From: Hyphomicrobiales bacterium
GTDB taxonomy: Bacteria > Pseudomonadota > Alphaproteobacteria > Rhizobiales > Beijerinckiaceae
Assembly: GCA_027484605.1 (NCBI GenBank)
Contig: JAIXSR010000160.1
Coordinates: 1-60,410 of the forward strand
Length of the DNA: 60,410 nt
Reading direction: 5' to 3'
In this document: piece by piece, positions 36,362-45,878 of the stretch
Layout: every line of letters begins with the position of its first letter
Position numbering within the stretch: position 1 is the stretch's first letter
The notes under the pieces: generated by a model
Told to the model about the DNA's origin: nothing
Seen by the model: only the letters and a program-made list of their open reading frames with translations
The model's database searches: none
Program-made: the position numbers and the translations under genes

Positions 36362-36455
36362 CGCATCGTCCAGAAGGTGTCGGGCCCCGAAGGGCTGCGG
36401 GGAAATTCGGCCCCAAGGCGCCTCAGCGCCCGGGGGCCGGATCCGTCAGTCCGGG

Positions 36456-37451
36456 TCAGACGCCCTCGATCTGCTTGTAGATGTCCTCGGCGCCGATCTC
36501 CTTGGCGTAGGCCGCCATGACCGGATCGACGAGCTTCTTCATGGCCGCGCGATCCTCGAACGGGATGCGCTTCAGGCGGCCGGCCTTCTCCAGCGTTTCC
36601 AGCTTGGCGCCGTCCTCGCTCGATTCCAGCTGGCGGCCGAAATCCCCGGCTTCCTTGCCGGCGACCATGATCGCGTCCTGGAGGTCCTTCGGCAGCGCCT
36701 TCATCGTCTTCATCGAGAAGCAGATCGGCCGGATGGAGACGGCGTGCTGCGTCATGATGAGGTTGGGCGCGACTTCATAGAACTTCATCGCCTCGACGCC
36801 GGCGGCCTCGTTCTCGCCCGCCTGGATGACGTTGTTCTGGATCGCGTTGTAGACCTCGTTATAGGCGATGACGGTCGGCGACATGCCGACGGCGGAGAAG
36901 GTCCGCGACCAGATCGGCGCGCCCTGCACGCGGATCTTCAGGCCCTTGATCTCGGCGAGGTTCTTGATCGACTTGTTGGCGAAGATGTTGCGCGTTCCAC
37001 CGCCGGCATGGCCGATCAGCCGAACCTCGGCGCGGTTCTCGACATCGTCGGCGATGGATTTCAGCAGGTTTTTCTCGACCACCATGTTCATGTGGCCGAT
37101 ATCGCGGAACACGAAGGGCGCGTCGATGAAGGGCGCAGCCTTGGCGAAGGTCGACATATGGGCCGGCGAGACGATGCCGTAATCGACCGCCCTGCCCTGC
37201 GACATGTATTCGAAATACTGCTTCTCGAGGCCGAGCGACGAGTTCTTGTGCAGGGTGAAATTGATCGGCTTGCCGTAGAGCGCCTTCACCCGCTCCTCGA
37301 ACCGGACCAACGCCTTGGTGAAGGCATGGTCATCGTTGAACTGCACGGCCCCGTTCAGGGTGATCGGCGCCTGTGCCCGCAAGATTGCCGGAGCCGCCAC
37401 AACCGAAGTTCCGACCGCGCCAAGCCCGGCCAAGAATGTCCTACGCTTCAT
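36456..37451 (-). CDS. dctP: TRAP transporter substrate-binding protein, DctP-like
   Basis: 331 residues. The N-terminus MKRRTFLAGLGAVG with a following Ala-rich stretch ending AILRAQA is a Tat-type signal. DctP-family features include GLEKQYFEYMSQGRAVDYGIVSPAH (split: QYFEYMSQG, about 82-90), LKIRVQGAPIW (about 176) and GVEAMKFYEVAPNLIMTQH (about 220-238), where the conserved Arg binds a carboxylate. It delivers an organic or sugar acid to DctQM. It is first in the TRAP-SDR unit, 94 nt before dctQ. Confidence 0.92.
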   Translation of the reverse strand: MKRRTFLAGLGAVGTSVVAAPAILRAQAPITLNGAVQFNDDHAFTKALVRFEERVKALYGKPINFTLHKNSSLGLEKQYFEYMSQGRAVDYGIVSPAHMSTFAKAAPFIDAPFVFRDIGHMNMVVEKNLLKSIADDVENRAEVRLIGHAGGGTRNIFANKSIKNLAEIKGLKIRVQGAPIWSRTFSAVGMSPTVIAYNEVYNAIQNNVIQAGENEAAGVEAMKFYEVAPNLIMTQHAVSIRPICFSMKTMKALPKDLQDAIMVAGKEAGDFGRQLESSEDGAKLETLEKAGRLKRIPFEDRAAMKKLVDPVMAAYAKEIGAEDIYKQIEGV

Positions 37452-37593
37452 TCGCTTCCTCCCAGGATCTCCCGATATGATTTCGGGTTGTATGCAGTAT
37501 GACAGAATTCTGCCGTTGCACTAGCCGGGGAATCGAGAAGGGGTGGAAACGCGCCATGCGCTCGATTTCATCGCGATCCGGGCGAAAAGACCG

Positions 37594-39942
37594 TCAGAAC
37601 TGCCAGCGGAAGCCCGCATTCGCACCAAAGCCATGGAGTTTCTGGCCGAGGCTGGCATCGCCCCGCAGGAATGCGGCAAGGCCGGTTTTCGCGGATTGGG
37701 CCTCGATGCCGAGGCTCGCGCGCCCCAGAAGCCCGGGGCGCAGGGTCGCGCCGGTATAGCCGGCCGTGACCGAACGGATTTTCGGGCCGAGTTCCTGGGA
37801 CACACGGAGGCTGGCAAAGGGGCGGAGCACGGTGCCGTCGGCGAGCACATGCGTCTTCGACAGGTCGAGACCGAATCGGGCCGTGGTCGTCTGGATTGAA
37901 GACCAGGTCGTGGTCGTGCCGCCGAAGGAGAGCGTGTCGAGTTCGGTCCGCGCGAAGACAAGGCCGGCGGAGGGAGCCAGGGTCAGCGTATCCGACAGGC
38001 GGAAGCGAACCTGCGCGTTGAGCAAGCCCGACCAGCCCGCACCCCCGACCCGGGTATTCTGGAAGCCGAGCGAGGTCGAGCCGAGTTTCATCGTGGCGGC
38101 ATCGCGCCGGACCAGCGCGTCAAAGGTGAAACGGTCGTTCCGGAAAACGAGATAGGCACCGCCGAAAGGCGCATCCAGCGTGGCGCGGGCATCGCCGTTG
38201 CCGGCAGAGCCGAAGATCTGCCCGCCCATGGCGCCGATGATCGCATCCCAGCCGGTCGCGCCGATATTGTAGATCCCGGCATCCAGCGCCGTCTCGAAGC
38301 CGGCCAGCCGCGTCTGCATCACCGTGGTGCTCGTGCCGTTTGTGAACTCCGTCGGGACATGATGGGTATGGGTGGCGCCGATCCCGCGGGACCAGGACCC
38401 GATCGAGAAGGTGTTCGGTGCGGGATTGCGCGGGCCCGTCACATAGGGGCTCGCCGGCTCGGCCAAGGCATGCCGGAGATCATGCAGGCTGGCGACCGTG
38501 CCCAGCACACCGCCGACATTGGGCACATTGATGCCGGATAGCAATTGCAGCGAGCCGCCAAGATTCTCGGCCGTCTGCTGGTAGAGGCCCGAGCTGTCGA
38601 CAACCAGGGCCCCGCCCTGGGAAAGGGTGGTGCCGTTGATCGTGTAGGTCGCGGTGCCGCTTCCCTGCACGATGGTGACCGTGCCGCCATGCACAGCCGC
38701 GCCGCCGATCCGGTTCAGCGTGACCGTCGTATGGCCGCTCGTTCCGCCCGACACGACGACCCTGTCCGCCGTGCGGGCGGCCAGATCGATATCCACGGCG
38801 AGGCTGCCGCCGCCGCCGCTATAGCCGCCCGTGATGGTCACGACATTGTCGGTGGCCCCGTTCTGCAGGTTGATATGCCCGGTATTGGCGAGCGTTCCCT
38901 GGACGGAGAGCGTGCCGGCCGACAGGGCAATGGTTCCCGCATTGCTGATCGTGCCGATCCCGCTCGACAGGGTGCCGCCATTCGAGAACAGGATCTGCCC
39001 GGCAGAGAGGTTGTTGATGGCTCCGGCATCGTTGATCACGCCGCCGGCCCCGACATTGATCACGGCATTGTTGTTGAGGGTATTGCCGGTGCCTTGCAGG
39101 GTGGCGCCGGCGCCGAGCGTGATCGTGCCGCCCTGGTTGCTGATCGTCCCCGCCGACAGGGTCAGCCCGGCGCCGAGCGTGATCGTGCCGTGGTTGGTCA
39201 GCGAAGACAGGCCAGTGAAATTGCCGCCGGTCACCGCGAGCGTCCCGGTCGTGTTGTTGAGGAAGGAACTGGTGGCGGTGGCGGCGCCCGTCACGTTGAA
39301 CTGGCCACCATTGGTGATGGCGCCCTGCGCCGTGGTGCCGGCCTGATGCGTGAAGGTCCCGCCGGTAATGGTGATGCTGCCCGTCACCGTGCCGGAATTC
39401 GTCACGCTGCCTGCAGAGAGATTCAGGCCACCGAGCGAGCCCAGATTGGTGAAGGTGCCGCCGCTGAAGGACAGCGTCCCGGTGATGCTGGCGCCGGCCT
39501 GGTTGGTGACCGTGCCGGAATTCATGTCGATATTGCCGTCGATCGTGCCGAAATTCGAGACCGAGCCGCCCGTCAGGTTGATCAGGCCGGATACGCCACC
39601 GATGCTGTTGACGAGAAGATTTCCGGTTCCCGACATGTAGATCGGCGAGGTGAGGATGGCTTCGAGGGTCAGCGTCCCGGCGCTGATCAGCGTTTCGAAG
39701 ACCGGGTAATCGACATTGAGCAGCGGCTGCCGGGGATTGGCGCCGTCATTGATGATGACCGTGGAGATGTTCTTCGGAAGCCGGTTCTCGACCCAGTTGT
39801 TCCCGGATGTCCAGAGATTGCTGACCGAGCCATCCCACGTATTGGCAGCAGCCTCGCGGCCAGCCGATGCCAGCACGGCGGCAACAGCAAGGGAGGAAAG
39901 GGCCGACTTCCGGAAGACAGGGCGGCGAGTGGGTTCCGTCAC
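37594..39942 (-). CDS. type V autotransporter with repetitive Gly/Thr/Ser/Asn passenger
   Basis: 782 residues. Signal peptide SALSSLAVAAVLASAGREAAA (about 13-33). The passenger (about 34-500) opens with the TWDGSVSNLWTSGNNW autotransporter-associated repeat and continues with short beta-helix-like repeats (GTLTL, GSVSNFGTI, GTVTNQAG, GTFTHQAG, GTISNQGG). The C-terminal beta-barrel domain (about 515-782) starts near FSIGSWSRGIG and ends in FRWQF with the terminal Phe needed for BAM assembly. No catalytic motif seen in the passenger, so an adhesin-like role is likely. It ends about 140 nt upstream of dctP in the same orientation as the TRAP genes but is a separate unit. Confidence 0.88.
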   Translation of the reverse strand: MTEPTRRPVFRKSALSSLAVAAVLASAGREAAANTWDGSVSNLWTSGNNWVENRLPKNISTVIINDGANPRQPLLNVDYPVFETLISAGTLTLEAILTSPIYMSGTGNLLVNSIGGVSGLINLTGGSVSNFGTIDGNIDMNSGTVTNQAGASITGTLSFSGGTFTNLGSLGGLNLSAGSVTNSGTVTGSITITGGTFTHQAGTTAQGAITNGGQFNVTGAATATSSFLNNTTGTLAVTGGNFTGLSSLTNHGTITLGAGLTLSAGTISNQGGTITLGAGATLQGTGNTLNNNAVINVGAGGVINDAGAINNLSAGQILFSNGGTLSSGIGTISNAGTIALSAGTLSVQGTLANTGHINLQNGATDNVVTITGGYSGGGGSLAVDIDLAARTADRVVVSGGTSGHTTVTLNRIGGAAVHGGTVTIVQGSGTATYTINGTTLSQGGALVVDSSGLYQQTAENLGGSLQLLSGINVPNVGGVLGTVASLHDLRHALAEPASPYVTGPRNPAPNTFSIGSWSRGIGATHTHHVPTEFTNGTSTTVMQTRLAGFETALDAGIYNIGATGWDAIIGAMGGQIFGSAGNGDARATLDAPFGGAYLVFRNDRFTFDALVRRDAATMKLGSTSLGFQNTRVGGAGWSGLLNAQVRFRLSDTLTLAPSAGLVFARTELDTLSFGGTTTTWSSIQTTTARFGLDLSKTHVLADGTVLRPFASLRVSQELGPKIRSVTAGYTGATLRPGLLGRASLGIEAQSAKTGLAAFLRGDASLGQKLHGFGANAGFRWQF

Positions 39943-40134
39943 CTACGTTTTCCCTTCGGGCTCTCATCCTTGACGCCGACCTTCCGCACAGGAACTCGGC
40001 AGGACGAGCAGCGCGGAAGGGAGAGAAACGCATGCAGAAACGGTCAGACCGTCATCGTCATCACGCCACAAAGCGCAACATCACGCAGGAAGCATGAAGC
40101 CCATGCCCGAAAAGATATAGATAATCATGGTTAA

Positions 40135-40155
40135 CCAGGCCTTAAGTCGGCCTGG
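40135..40155 (-). terminator. hairpin after the ankyrin gene
   Basis: Perfect 7-bp stem CCAGGCC/GGCCTGG with a 7-nt loop, 13 nt downstream of the minus-strand stop at 40169, followed by AT-rich sequence (TTAACCATGATTATC). Plausible terminator. Confidence 0.5.
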
Positions 40156-40168
40156 AGGCGGGCCGGAT

Positions 40169-40840
40169 TCAGGATTTCTTCTGGATGAGTTCCGCAATCA
40201 ACCGGAATCCACGCCGCCTTGCATGTTCCAGCGGCGTGACGCCTTCGCGATCGGCCAGGCGTGGATTGGCGCCGGCATGGAGCAACGCATCGACAATCTC
40301 GACATAGGCCGGGCCACCATCGCCCAGAATCACCGCCTCGAGCAGGGCCGTCCAGCCGAGGCGATTGACATGGTCGACATTGATCCGGGTCTTCAGCAGC
40401 CGGTAGACCACCTCGACATGGCCGTAATGGCAGGCGGGGATCAATGCGGTGCCGCCATAGCGGTTGGTCGAGGCGAGATCGGCGCCATGGGCGAGCGTCA
40501 TCTCCAGAATCTCAAGCCGGCCGCTGGCGCCGGCCAGCAGGAACGGCGAGTCGCTGATCGAGTCCTTGGCATTCACATCCGCCCCGGCCTGGATCAGGAT
40601 GCGCGCGACCTCGACATGATTGCCCTGCACCGCGGCCAGAAGCGCCGTCCGGCCGGTCCTGTCCCGGGCATCGACCGGCACATTGATTCCGAGAAACCGT
40701 GCAACGGCATCCGCATCACCGGCGGAAGCGGCATGGATCATGGCGAGGGCGGATGCCTCGTCCCGGGAATGCGCGGCAGACAGCGTCGCAACCAGGGTGG
40801 ATGCGGCGGACAGCACGATCAGGCTTCTCCGGGTTTCCAT
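40169..40840 (-). CDS. secreted ankyrin-repeat protein
   Basis: 223 residues from ATG 40840 (METRRSL), giving a signal peptide ending AAHS near residue 25; an ATG 10 codons upstream would disrupt that. Four to five ankyrin repeats follow: DRTGRTALLAAVQGNHVEVARILIQAGADVN (split: TALLAAVQGNHVEVARIL, about 58-75), SPFLLAGASGRLEIL, TALIPACHYGHVEVV, TALLEAVILG and TPLEHARRRG. Periplasmic ankyrin proteins often protect enzymes such as catalase, but the partner is unknown. It diverges from the photolyase gene. Confidence 0.85.
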   Translation of the reverse strand: METRRSLIVLSAASTLVATLSAAHSRDEASALAMIHAASAGDADAVARFLGINVPVDARDRTGRTALLAAVQGNHVEVARILIQAGADVNAKDSISDSPFLLAGASGRLEILEMTLAHGADLASTNRYGGTALIPACHYGHVEVVYRLLKTRINVDHVNRLGWTALLEAVILGDGGPAYVEIVDALLHAGANPRLADREGVTPLEHARRRGFRLIAELIQKKS

Positions 40841-40967
40841 CAGCGGGCTCCTCGCCGGGCCGGACGGCATCCTGCCCCTGGGGAAAGGCTAGCATAGCGG
40901 CGTGACGAGGCGATTCACATTGCCGCGACGGCCTTCCCTTTGCCGCGCCATGCGATATGTCGAGGCG

Positions 40968-42434
40968 ATGACAAGCCCCGCCTCTTCCGACCGGATCCTG
41001 GTCTGGTTCCGCAATGATCTGCGCCTCGCCGACAATCCGGCCGCAAGCGCCGCCCTCCGGGCCAAGGAAGCGCTGTTCGTCTATATCGAGGAGACGAATG
41101 CCGGACTCAGGCCGCGCGGCGGCGCGAGCCGGTGGTGGCTGCACCATTCGCTCGGGAGCCTTGCGCGCAGCCTTGCGGAACGCGGCCAGATCCTGCTGAT
41201 CCTGAAGGGCGATTCATGCCAGCTCGTGCCGGCGCTGGCAAAGGGTTGCCGGATCGACAAAGTGGTCTGGAACCGGCGCTATGGCCAGCCTGACCGGAAC
41301 ATGGATGCCGCGATCAAGGCCGAACTCAAGGCCGCCGGCATCGCTGCCGAAAGCTTCAACGGCGCGCTGCTCTACGAGCCGATGGAGATCCGCTCCAAGG
41401 CCGGCGGGCCCATGCGCGTCTTCACCCCCTTCTGGCGGGCCTGCCGGGCGGCCCGCGAGCCGGACCGGCCGGTTGCCGCGCCGGACCGTTTGCCGCCGCC
41501 GATGACGCTCCCGGCGGGAGCGCCGGCCCTCGCCGATCTCGGATTGCTGCCGACACAGCCCGATTGGGCCGGCGGGTTGCGGGCCAGCTGGGAACCCGGC
41601 GAGGCGGGCGCGGCGGCGCGGCTCGCGGATTTCCTGGGCGGCCCGCTCCGGAACTACGGCGAGAACCGGAACCGTCCGGATTTTGTCTCCACCTCGCGGC
41701 TCTCGCCGCATCTGGCCTTCGGCGAGATTTCCCCGCGCCAGATCTGGCATGCGACCGAGGCCGCCCGGATGGCCGGGCAGGCCGCCGGCAACGCGGACGA
41801 TATCCAGACGTTCTTTTCGGAACTGGGATGGCGGGAATTCTCCCATCACCTGCTCTTCCATTTTCCGACCTTGCCGCATGCGAATTACCAGCCGAAATTC
41901 GATGCCTTCCCCTGGCAGGACGATGCGGAAGGCCTCGCCGCCTGGCAGCGCGGCCAGACCGGCTATCCGATTGTCGATGCCGGGATGCGCGAACTCTGGC
42001 AGACGGGCTTCATGCATAACCGGGTGCGGATGATCGTCGCATCCTTCCTGATCAAGCACCTGATGATCGATTGGCGGCTTGGCGAAAGCTGGTTCTGGGA
42101 TACGCTGTGCGATGCTGACCCGGCGAACAATGCGGCAAGCTGGCAATGGGTTGCAGGGTCCGGTGCCGATGCGGCACCCTATTTCCGGATCTTCAATCCG
42201 GTCACGCAGGGGGAGAAATTCGATCCGGACGGTGTCTATGTCCGTAAGTTTGTTCCGGAGCTGGCCCGCCTTCCGGACAAGTTCATCCACAAACCCTGGG
42301 AAGCGCCACATCCGATCCGCCAGGGTGCGGGTATCCTGCTCGGACAGACCTATCCCCAACCGGTTGTCCGGCACGAGCATGCCCGACAGCGTGCGCTTGC
42401 CGCCTTCCAGTCCCTCTCCGGAGAGCCTCTTTGA
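40968..42434 (+). CDS. phrB: deoxyribodipyrimidine photolyase (class I)
   Basis: 488 residues from ATG 40968 (MTSPASSD); ATG 40950 is possible. The N-terminal antenna domain starts LVWFRNDLRLADNPA. The FAD-binding domain holds FFSELGWREFSHHLL (about 283), GYPIVDAGMRELW (about 328), HNRVRMIVASFL (about 346) and WQWVAGSGADAAPYFRIFNP (split: QWVAGSGADA and YFRIFNP, about 391-409). It repairs UV-induced cyclobutane dimers with blue light. It opens a four-gene plus-strand unit (photolyase, FAD oxidoreductase, DUF1365, CFA-like) of a type found in the singlet-oxygen response of Rhodobacter. Confidence 0.94.
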   Translation: MTSPASSDRILVWFRNDLRLADNPAASAALRAKEALFVYIEETNAGLRPRGGASRWWLHHSLGSLARSLAERGQILLILKGDSCQLVPALAKGCRIDKVVWNRRYGQPDRNMDAAIKAELKAAGIAAESFNGALLYEPMEIRSKAGGPMRVFTPFWRACRAAREPDRPVAAPDRLPPPMTLPAGAPALADLGLLPTQPDWAGGLRASWEPGEAGAAARLADFLGGPLRNYGENRNRPDFVSTSRLSPHLAFGEISPRQIWHATEAARMAGQAAGNADDIQTFFSELGWREFSHHLLFHFPTLPHANYQPKFDAFPWQDDAEGLAAWQRGQTGYPIVDAGMRELWQTGFMHNRVRMIVASFLIKHLMIDWRLGESWFWDTLCDADPANNAASWQWVAGSGADAAPYFRIFNPVTQGEKFDPDGVYVRKFVPELARLPDKFIHKPWEAPHPIRQGAGILLGQTYPQPVVRHEHARQRALAAFQSLSGEPL

Positions 42435-42445
42435 AAGGACATGCC

Positions 42446-43747
42446 TTGCGTATTGCGATTATCGGGAGCGGCATTGCCGGCCATGGCGCCGCCTACCAGT
42501 TGACCAAGGCCTATGGACCTGCCGCCGTCACTGTCTTCGAGAAGGAGCATCGTCCCGGCGGCCACAGTGCCACGGTCGACATCCTCTATGATGGGACCCC
42601 GATTTCGGTCGATACCGGCTTCATTGTCTATAACGAGCTGAATTACCCGCTGATGACGGCCCTGTTCGCCGAACTCGGCGTCGAGACGCAGCTTTCCGAT
42701 ATGGGTTTCGCCCTGTCGCTGGATGACGGCGCCTTCGAATGGTCCGGCCAGGACAAGGACGTGCTCGCCTCGATCTTCGCGCAGCCCTCGAATACCCTGC
42801 GGCCCGCCTTCTGGCGCATGCTCGCGGATATGATGCGGTTCAATGCCCGTGCGGTGAAGGATCTCGAGGCAGGCCGGCTGACCGGCATCCGGCTGGGCGA
42901 TTACCTCGCCGCCGGTGGCTATGGTGCGTTCTTCCGCGACAATTACATCCTGCCGATGGGCGCGGCGATCTGGTCGATGCCCTCCTCCGCGGTGCTCGAT
43001 TTCCCGGCGCAGAGCTTCGTGGCGTTCTTCAACAACCATCGGTTGCTGCACATGTCGCGGCCGCGCTGGCGGACCGTCAGCGGCGGAAGCCGCAATTATG
43101 TCCGGCTGCTGATCAACCGGTCCGGCCACCAGACGGTCTATGGCGATCCCGTGCTCGAGGTGCAGCGTGATGGCGAGGGCGTGCGGATCGTGCTGGAAAG
43201 CGGCCGGATCGAACGCTTCGATGCCGTGGTCATGGCCACGCATTCCGACACGGCGTCGGAACTGATCGCGGCACATTGGCCGGAGGAGGCGGCGGTGGTT
43301 GCCGATATCCGCTATGCCGAGGCCGATGTGTACCTGCATCGCGACCCCGCCTTCATGCCGCGGCGCAAGCGGGCCTGGGCGGCCTGGAACGTGCTGCGGA
43401 AGCCCGCGCGCGACGCCGCCCCCGTCACCGTCACCTACTGGATGAACCGGCTTCAGGGCATCGACCCGGCCCGCCCGCTTTTCGTGACGCTGAACCCGCC
43501 GGAGCCGCCGGAAGCCGGCTCGGTCTTCGGGCATTTCCGCTATGCGCATCCGCAATATGACCAGGCGGCCATCACGGCCCAGGGCCGCATGCCCGGGCTT
43601 CAGGGCCGGGGAAAGCTCTATTTCGCCGGCGCCTGGATGGGGTATGGTTTCCACGAGGATGGCCTGCGCGCCGGCTTCGAGGCCGCGGCCCGGCTGATCG
43701 AGGACCATGTCGGCCTTCGCGCGGCCGCCGATCAGGCCCTGGCCTGA
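42446..43747 (+). CDS. FAD-dependent amine-oxidase-like oxidoreductase
   Basis: 433 residues from TTG 42446, chosen because AAAGGA lies 6 nt upstream; TTG 42431, overlapping the photolyase stop, is an alternative. The dinucleotide motif IAIIGSGIAGHGAA is at the N-terminus, followed by VFEKEHRPGGHSAT (about 30-43). C-terminal GLQGRGKLYFAGAWMGYGFHEDG closes the FAD site (split: KLYFAGAWMG, about 397). This family travels with DUF1365 and CFA-like methylase in many bacteria. In Rhodobacter, genes of this kind are tied to methylated and furan fatty acids made under singlet oxygen; the exact reaction here is inferred. Confidence 0.85.
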   Translation: MRIAIIGSGIAGHGAAYQLTKAYGPAAVTVFEKEHRPGGHSATVDILYDGTPISVDTGFIVYNELNYPLMTALFAELGVETQLSDMGFALSLDDGAFEWSGQDKDVLASIFAQPSNTLRPAFWRMLADMMRFNARAVKDLEAGRLTGIRLGDYLAAGGYGAFFRDNYILPMGAAIWSMPSSAVLDFPAQSFVAFFNNHRLLHMSRPRWRTVSGGSRNYVRLLINRSGHQTVYGDPVLEVQRDGEGVRIVLESGRIERFDAVVMATHSDTASELIAAHWPEEAAVVADIRYAEADVYLHRDPAFMPRRKRAWAAWNVLRKPARDAAPVTVTYWMNRLQGIDPARPLFVTLNPPEPPEAGSVFGHFRYAHPQYDQAAITAQGRMPGLQGRGKLYFAGAWMGYGFHEDGLRAGFEAAARLIEDHVGLRAAADQALA

Positions 43748-43757
43748 AGGGAGCCCG

Positions 43758-44639
43758 ATGACGCGCGACGATGACATGGCCTTCCCGCCACCGGATCTTC
43801 CCGCCGTCTTCTATGTCGGGCCGGTGATGCATGCCCGGTTCCGGCCGGTGCCGCACCGGTTCCAGTACCAGGTCTTCGCGTTGCTGGTCGATCTGGGCCG
43901 GCTGGAGGAAGCCGACCGGCTGTCGCGGTTCTTCTCCGTCGGGCGATTCAACCTGCTCGGCTTCGACATGCGGCCCCACGGCCCGAACCCGGGGGATGAT
44001 CCATGTCAGGCCGTACCCCGTATGCTCAAGGAAGCCGGCTTGGTCGAGCCGGTGGAGAAGCTCTTTCTCCTTTGCTATCCTAGGGTTATGGGTTTCGTGT
44101 TCAATCCGCTCTCCGTCTATTTCGCCTATGGGCCTGCCAACAGGCTGGTCGGGGTTGTCTATGAGGTGCGGAACACGTTCGGCGAGCGGCATTCCTATGT
44201 CGCGCCGGTGCGGGATGGCGAGATCAGCGCGGCCGGCCTTCGGCAGAGCGCCAGCAAGCTTTTCTACGTCTCGCCCTTCCTGGACCAGGCAATGCAGTAT
44301 CTTTTCCGGCTGCTCCCGCCGGGCGGCGAGCGGCTCAGCCTCCGGATCCTCGAAAAGGATCCGGACGGGCCGATGCTCGCGGCAACGTTTACCGGCCGGC
44401 CGGAACCCATCACCGATCACACCTGCCTGCGCCTCAGCTTCGGCATGCCGCTGATGACGCTGAAGGTCGTGGCGGGGATTCATTTCGAGGCCTTGCGGCT
44501 CTGGCTGAAGGGGATACGTTTTTTCTCCCGCCCGGCGCAACCGCCCGCGAGCAGCCATGACGGACGGTTTCTGGACGGCTATCATTTGGGGAAGAAGCCC
44601 GGTTCGACCGGGCCAGGGGAGACCGGGCATGCAGCCTGA
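43758..44639 (+). CDS. DUF1365 family protein
   Basis: 293 residues from ATG 43758, with GAAGGGAG ahead. Family blocks are GPVMHARFRPVPHRFQYQVFALLVDL (split: MHARFRPVPHRF, about 24-35), FVFNPLSVYF (about 113-122), NTFGERHSYV (about 140) and KLFYVSPFLD (about 167). No known catalytic activity. Its invariable neighbours, the FAD enzyme upstream and the CFA-like methylase downstream (11-bp overlap), suggest a role in modifying membrane fatty acids. Confidence 0.85.
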   Translation: MTRDDDMAFPPPDLPAVFYVGPVMHARFRPVPHRFQYQVFALLVDLGRLEEADRLSRFFSVGRFNLLGFDMRPHGPNPGDDPCQAVPRMLKEAGLVEPVEKLFLLCYPRVMGFVFNPLSVYFAYGPANRLVGVVYEVRNTFGERHSYVAPVRDGEISAAGLRQSASKLFYVSPFLDQAMQYLFRLLPPGGERLSLRILEKDPDGPMLAATFTGRPEPITDHTCLRLSFGMPLMTLKVVAGIHFEALRLWLKGIRFFSRPAQPPASSHDGRFLDGYHLGKKPGSTGPGETGHAA

Positions 44640-45870
44640 AACACAGCAACCCGTTGTGCTGACGGCCACCAATGTCGGCAAGGCGACGCAGGGGCTGCCA
44701 CGCACCATGCGGGCCGCGTTGCACTTCGCGACGGGGATCCGGCGCGGCCGGATCGATTTCATCCTGCCGACCGGCCAGCATTTCCGCATTGCCGGCACCG
44801 AACCCGGCCCGGAAGCCGAGCTGCACGTGCTCAACTGGCGCTTTGCCCGCCGGGTGATGTTCGCGGGCGATGTCGGCCTGGGCGAAACCTATCGCGATGG
44901 CGACTGGGACAGCCCGGATGTGACCTCCGTTGTGGCCTTGTTCGCTTCCAATGCCTATCTCGTGGAAAACTTCCTGGCCCGCTCTCCCGTTGCGCGGTTC
45001 GCGCTGCGGATCCGGCATCTTGTGGTCAACCGGAACACGAAGACCGGCTCGAAGCGCAATATCTCGGCCCATTACGACCTCGGGAACCGCTTCTATTCGA
45101 GCTGGCTCGACCGGGGCATGACCTATTCCTCGGCGATCTTCGAGCCCGGCGACAATGATCTCACCGCCGCGCAGGACCGGAAATACCGCGTCCTTGCCGA
45201 TGCCATGGGCGTCCGCCCGGGCGATCATGTACTGGAGATCGGCTGCGGCTGGGGCGGCTTCGCCGAATTCCTCGCACGGGAACGCTCGGCCCGGGTGACG
45301 GCGCTGACGATCAGCCGCGAGCAATACGAATACGCCCGGCAGCGCATTGCCCAGGCCGGTCTGTCCGACAAGGTCGAGATCCGCTTCCAGGATTACCGCG
45401 ACGAAACCGGCGTCTATGACCGGATCGGCTCGATCGAGATGTTCGAGGCCGTCGGCGAGAGCTACTGGCCGCATTTCTTCCGGACGCTGAAGGAAAGGCT
45501 GAAGCCCGGCGGCACGGCGGGGCTGCAGATCATCACCATTCCCGATCATTTCTTCGAGGATTACCGGCGGAATGTCGACTTCATCCGCCGGCACATCTTC
45601 CCGGGCGGCATGCTGCCCTCACCCTCGCGCCTCGGCGATCTCGCGCGCGAAGTGGGCCTGAAGCAGGAGGCCGAGCGGATTTTCGGCGGGGATTATGCCG
45701 AGACGCTCCGGCAATGGCGCGACAATTTCGAGAGCTCATGGCCGCGCCTGCTGCCGATGGGCTTCGACGAGCGGTTCCGGCGGCTCTGGCGCTACTATCT
45801 CTGCTATTGCGAAGCGGGTTTCGACGTCGCCACGATCGATGTCCGGCAGATCGTCTACCGCCGGCATTGA
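44629..45870 (+). CDS. cfa: cyclopropane-fatty-acid-synthase-like phospholipid methyltransferase
   Basis: 413 residues from ATG 44629, overlapping DUF1365 by 11 bp. The SAM-binding motif VLEIGCGWGGF (about 203-213) and FAS-type residues HYDLGNRFYSSWLD (about 146) and SIEMFEAVGESYW (about 271-283) are typical; ends in a Tyr/Cys-rich YYLCYCEAGF. The enzyme methylates cis-unsaturated acyl chains of phospholipids. In this operon context it may give a methylated rather than cyclopropane product. Confidence 0.9.
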   Translation: MQPETQQPVVLTATNVGKATQGLPRTMRAALHFATGIRRGRIDFILPTGQHFRIAGTEPGPEAELHVLNWRFARRVMFAGDVGLGETYRDGDWDSPDVTSVVALFASNAYLVENFLARSPVARFALRIRHLVVNRNTKTGSKRNISAHYDLGNRFYSSWLDRGMTYSSAIFEPGDNDLTAAQDRKYRVLADAMGVRPGDHVLEIGCGWGGFAEFLARERSARVTALTISREQYEYARQRIAQAGLSDKVEIRFQDYRDETGVYDRIGSIEMFEAVGESYWPHFFRTLKERLKPGGTAGLQIITIPDHFFEDYRRNVDFIRRHIFPGGMLPSPSRLGDLAREVGLKQEAERIFGGDYAETLRQWRDNFESSWPRLLPMGFDERFRRLWRYYLCYCEAGFDVATIDVRQIVYRRH

Positions 45871-45878
45871 CCGGCCGG

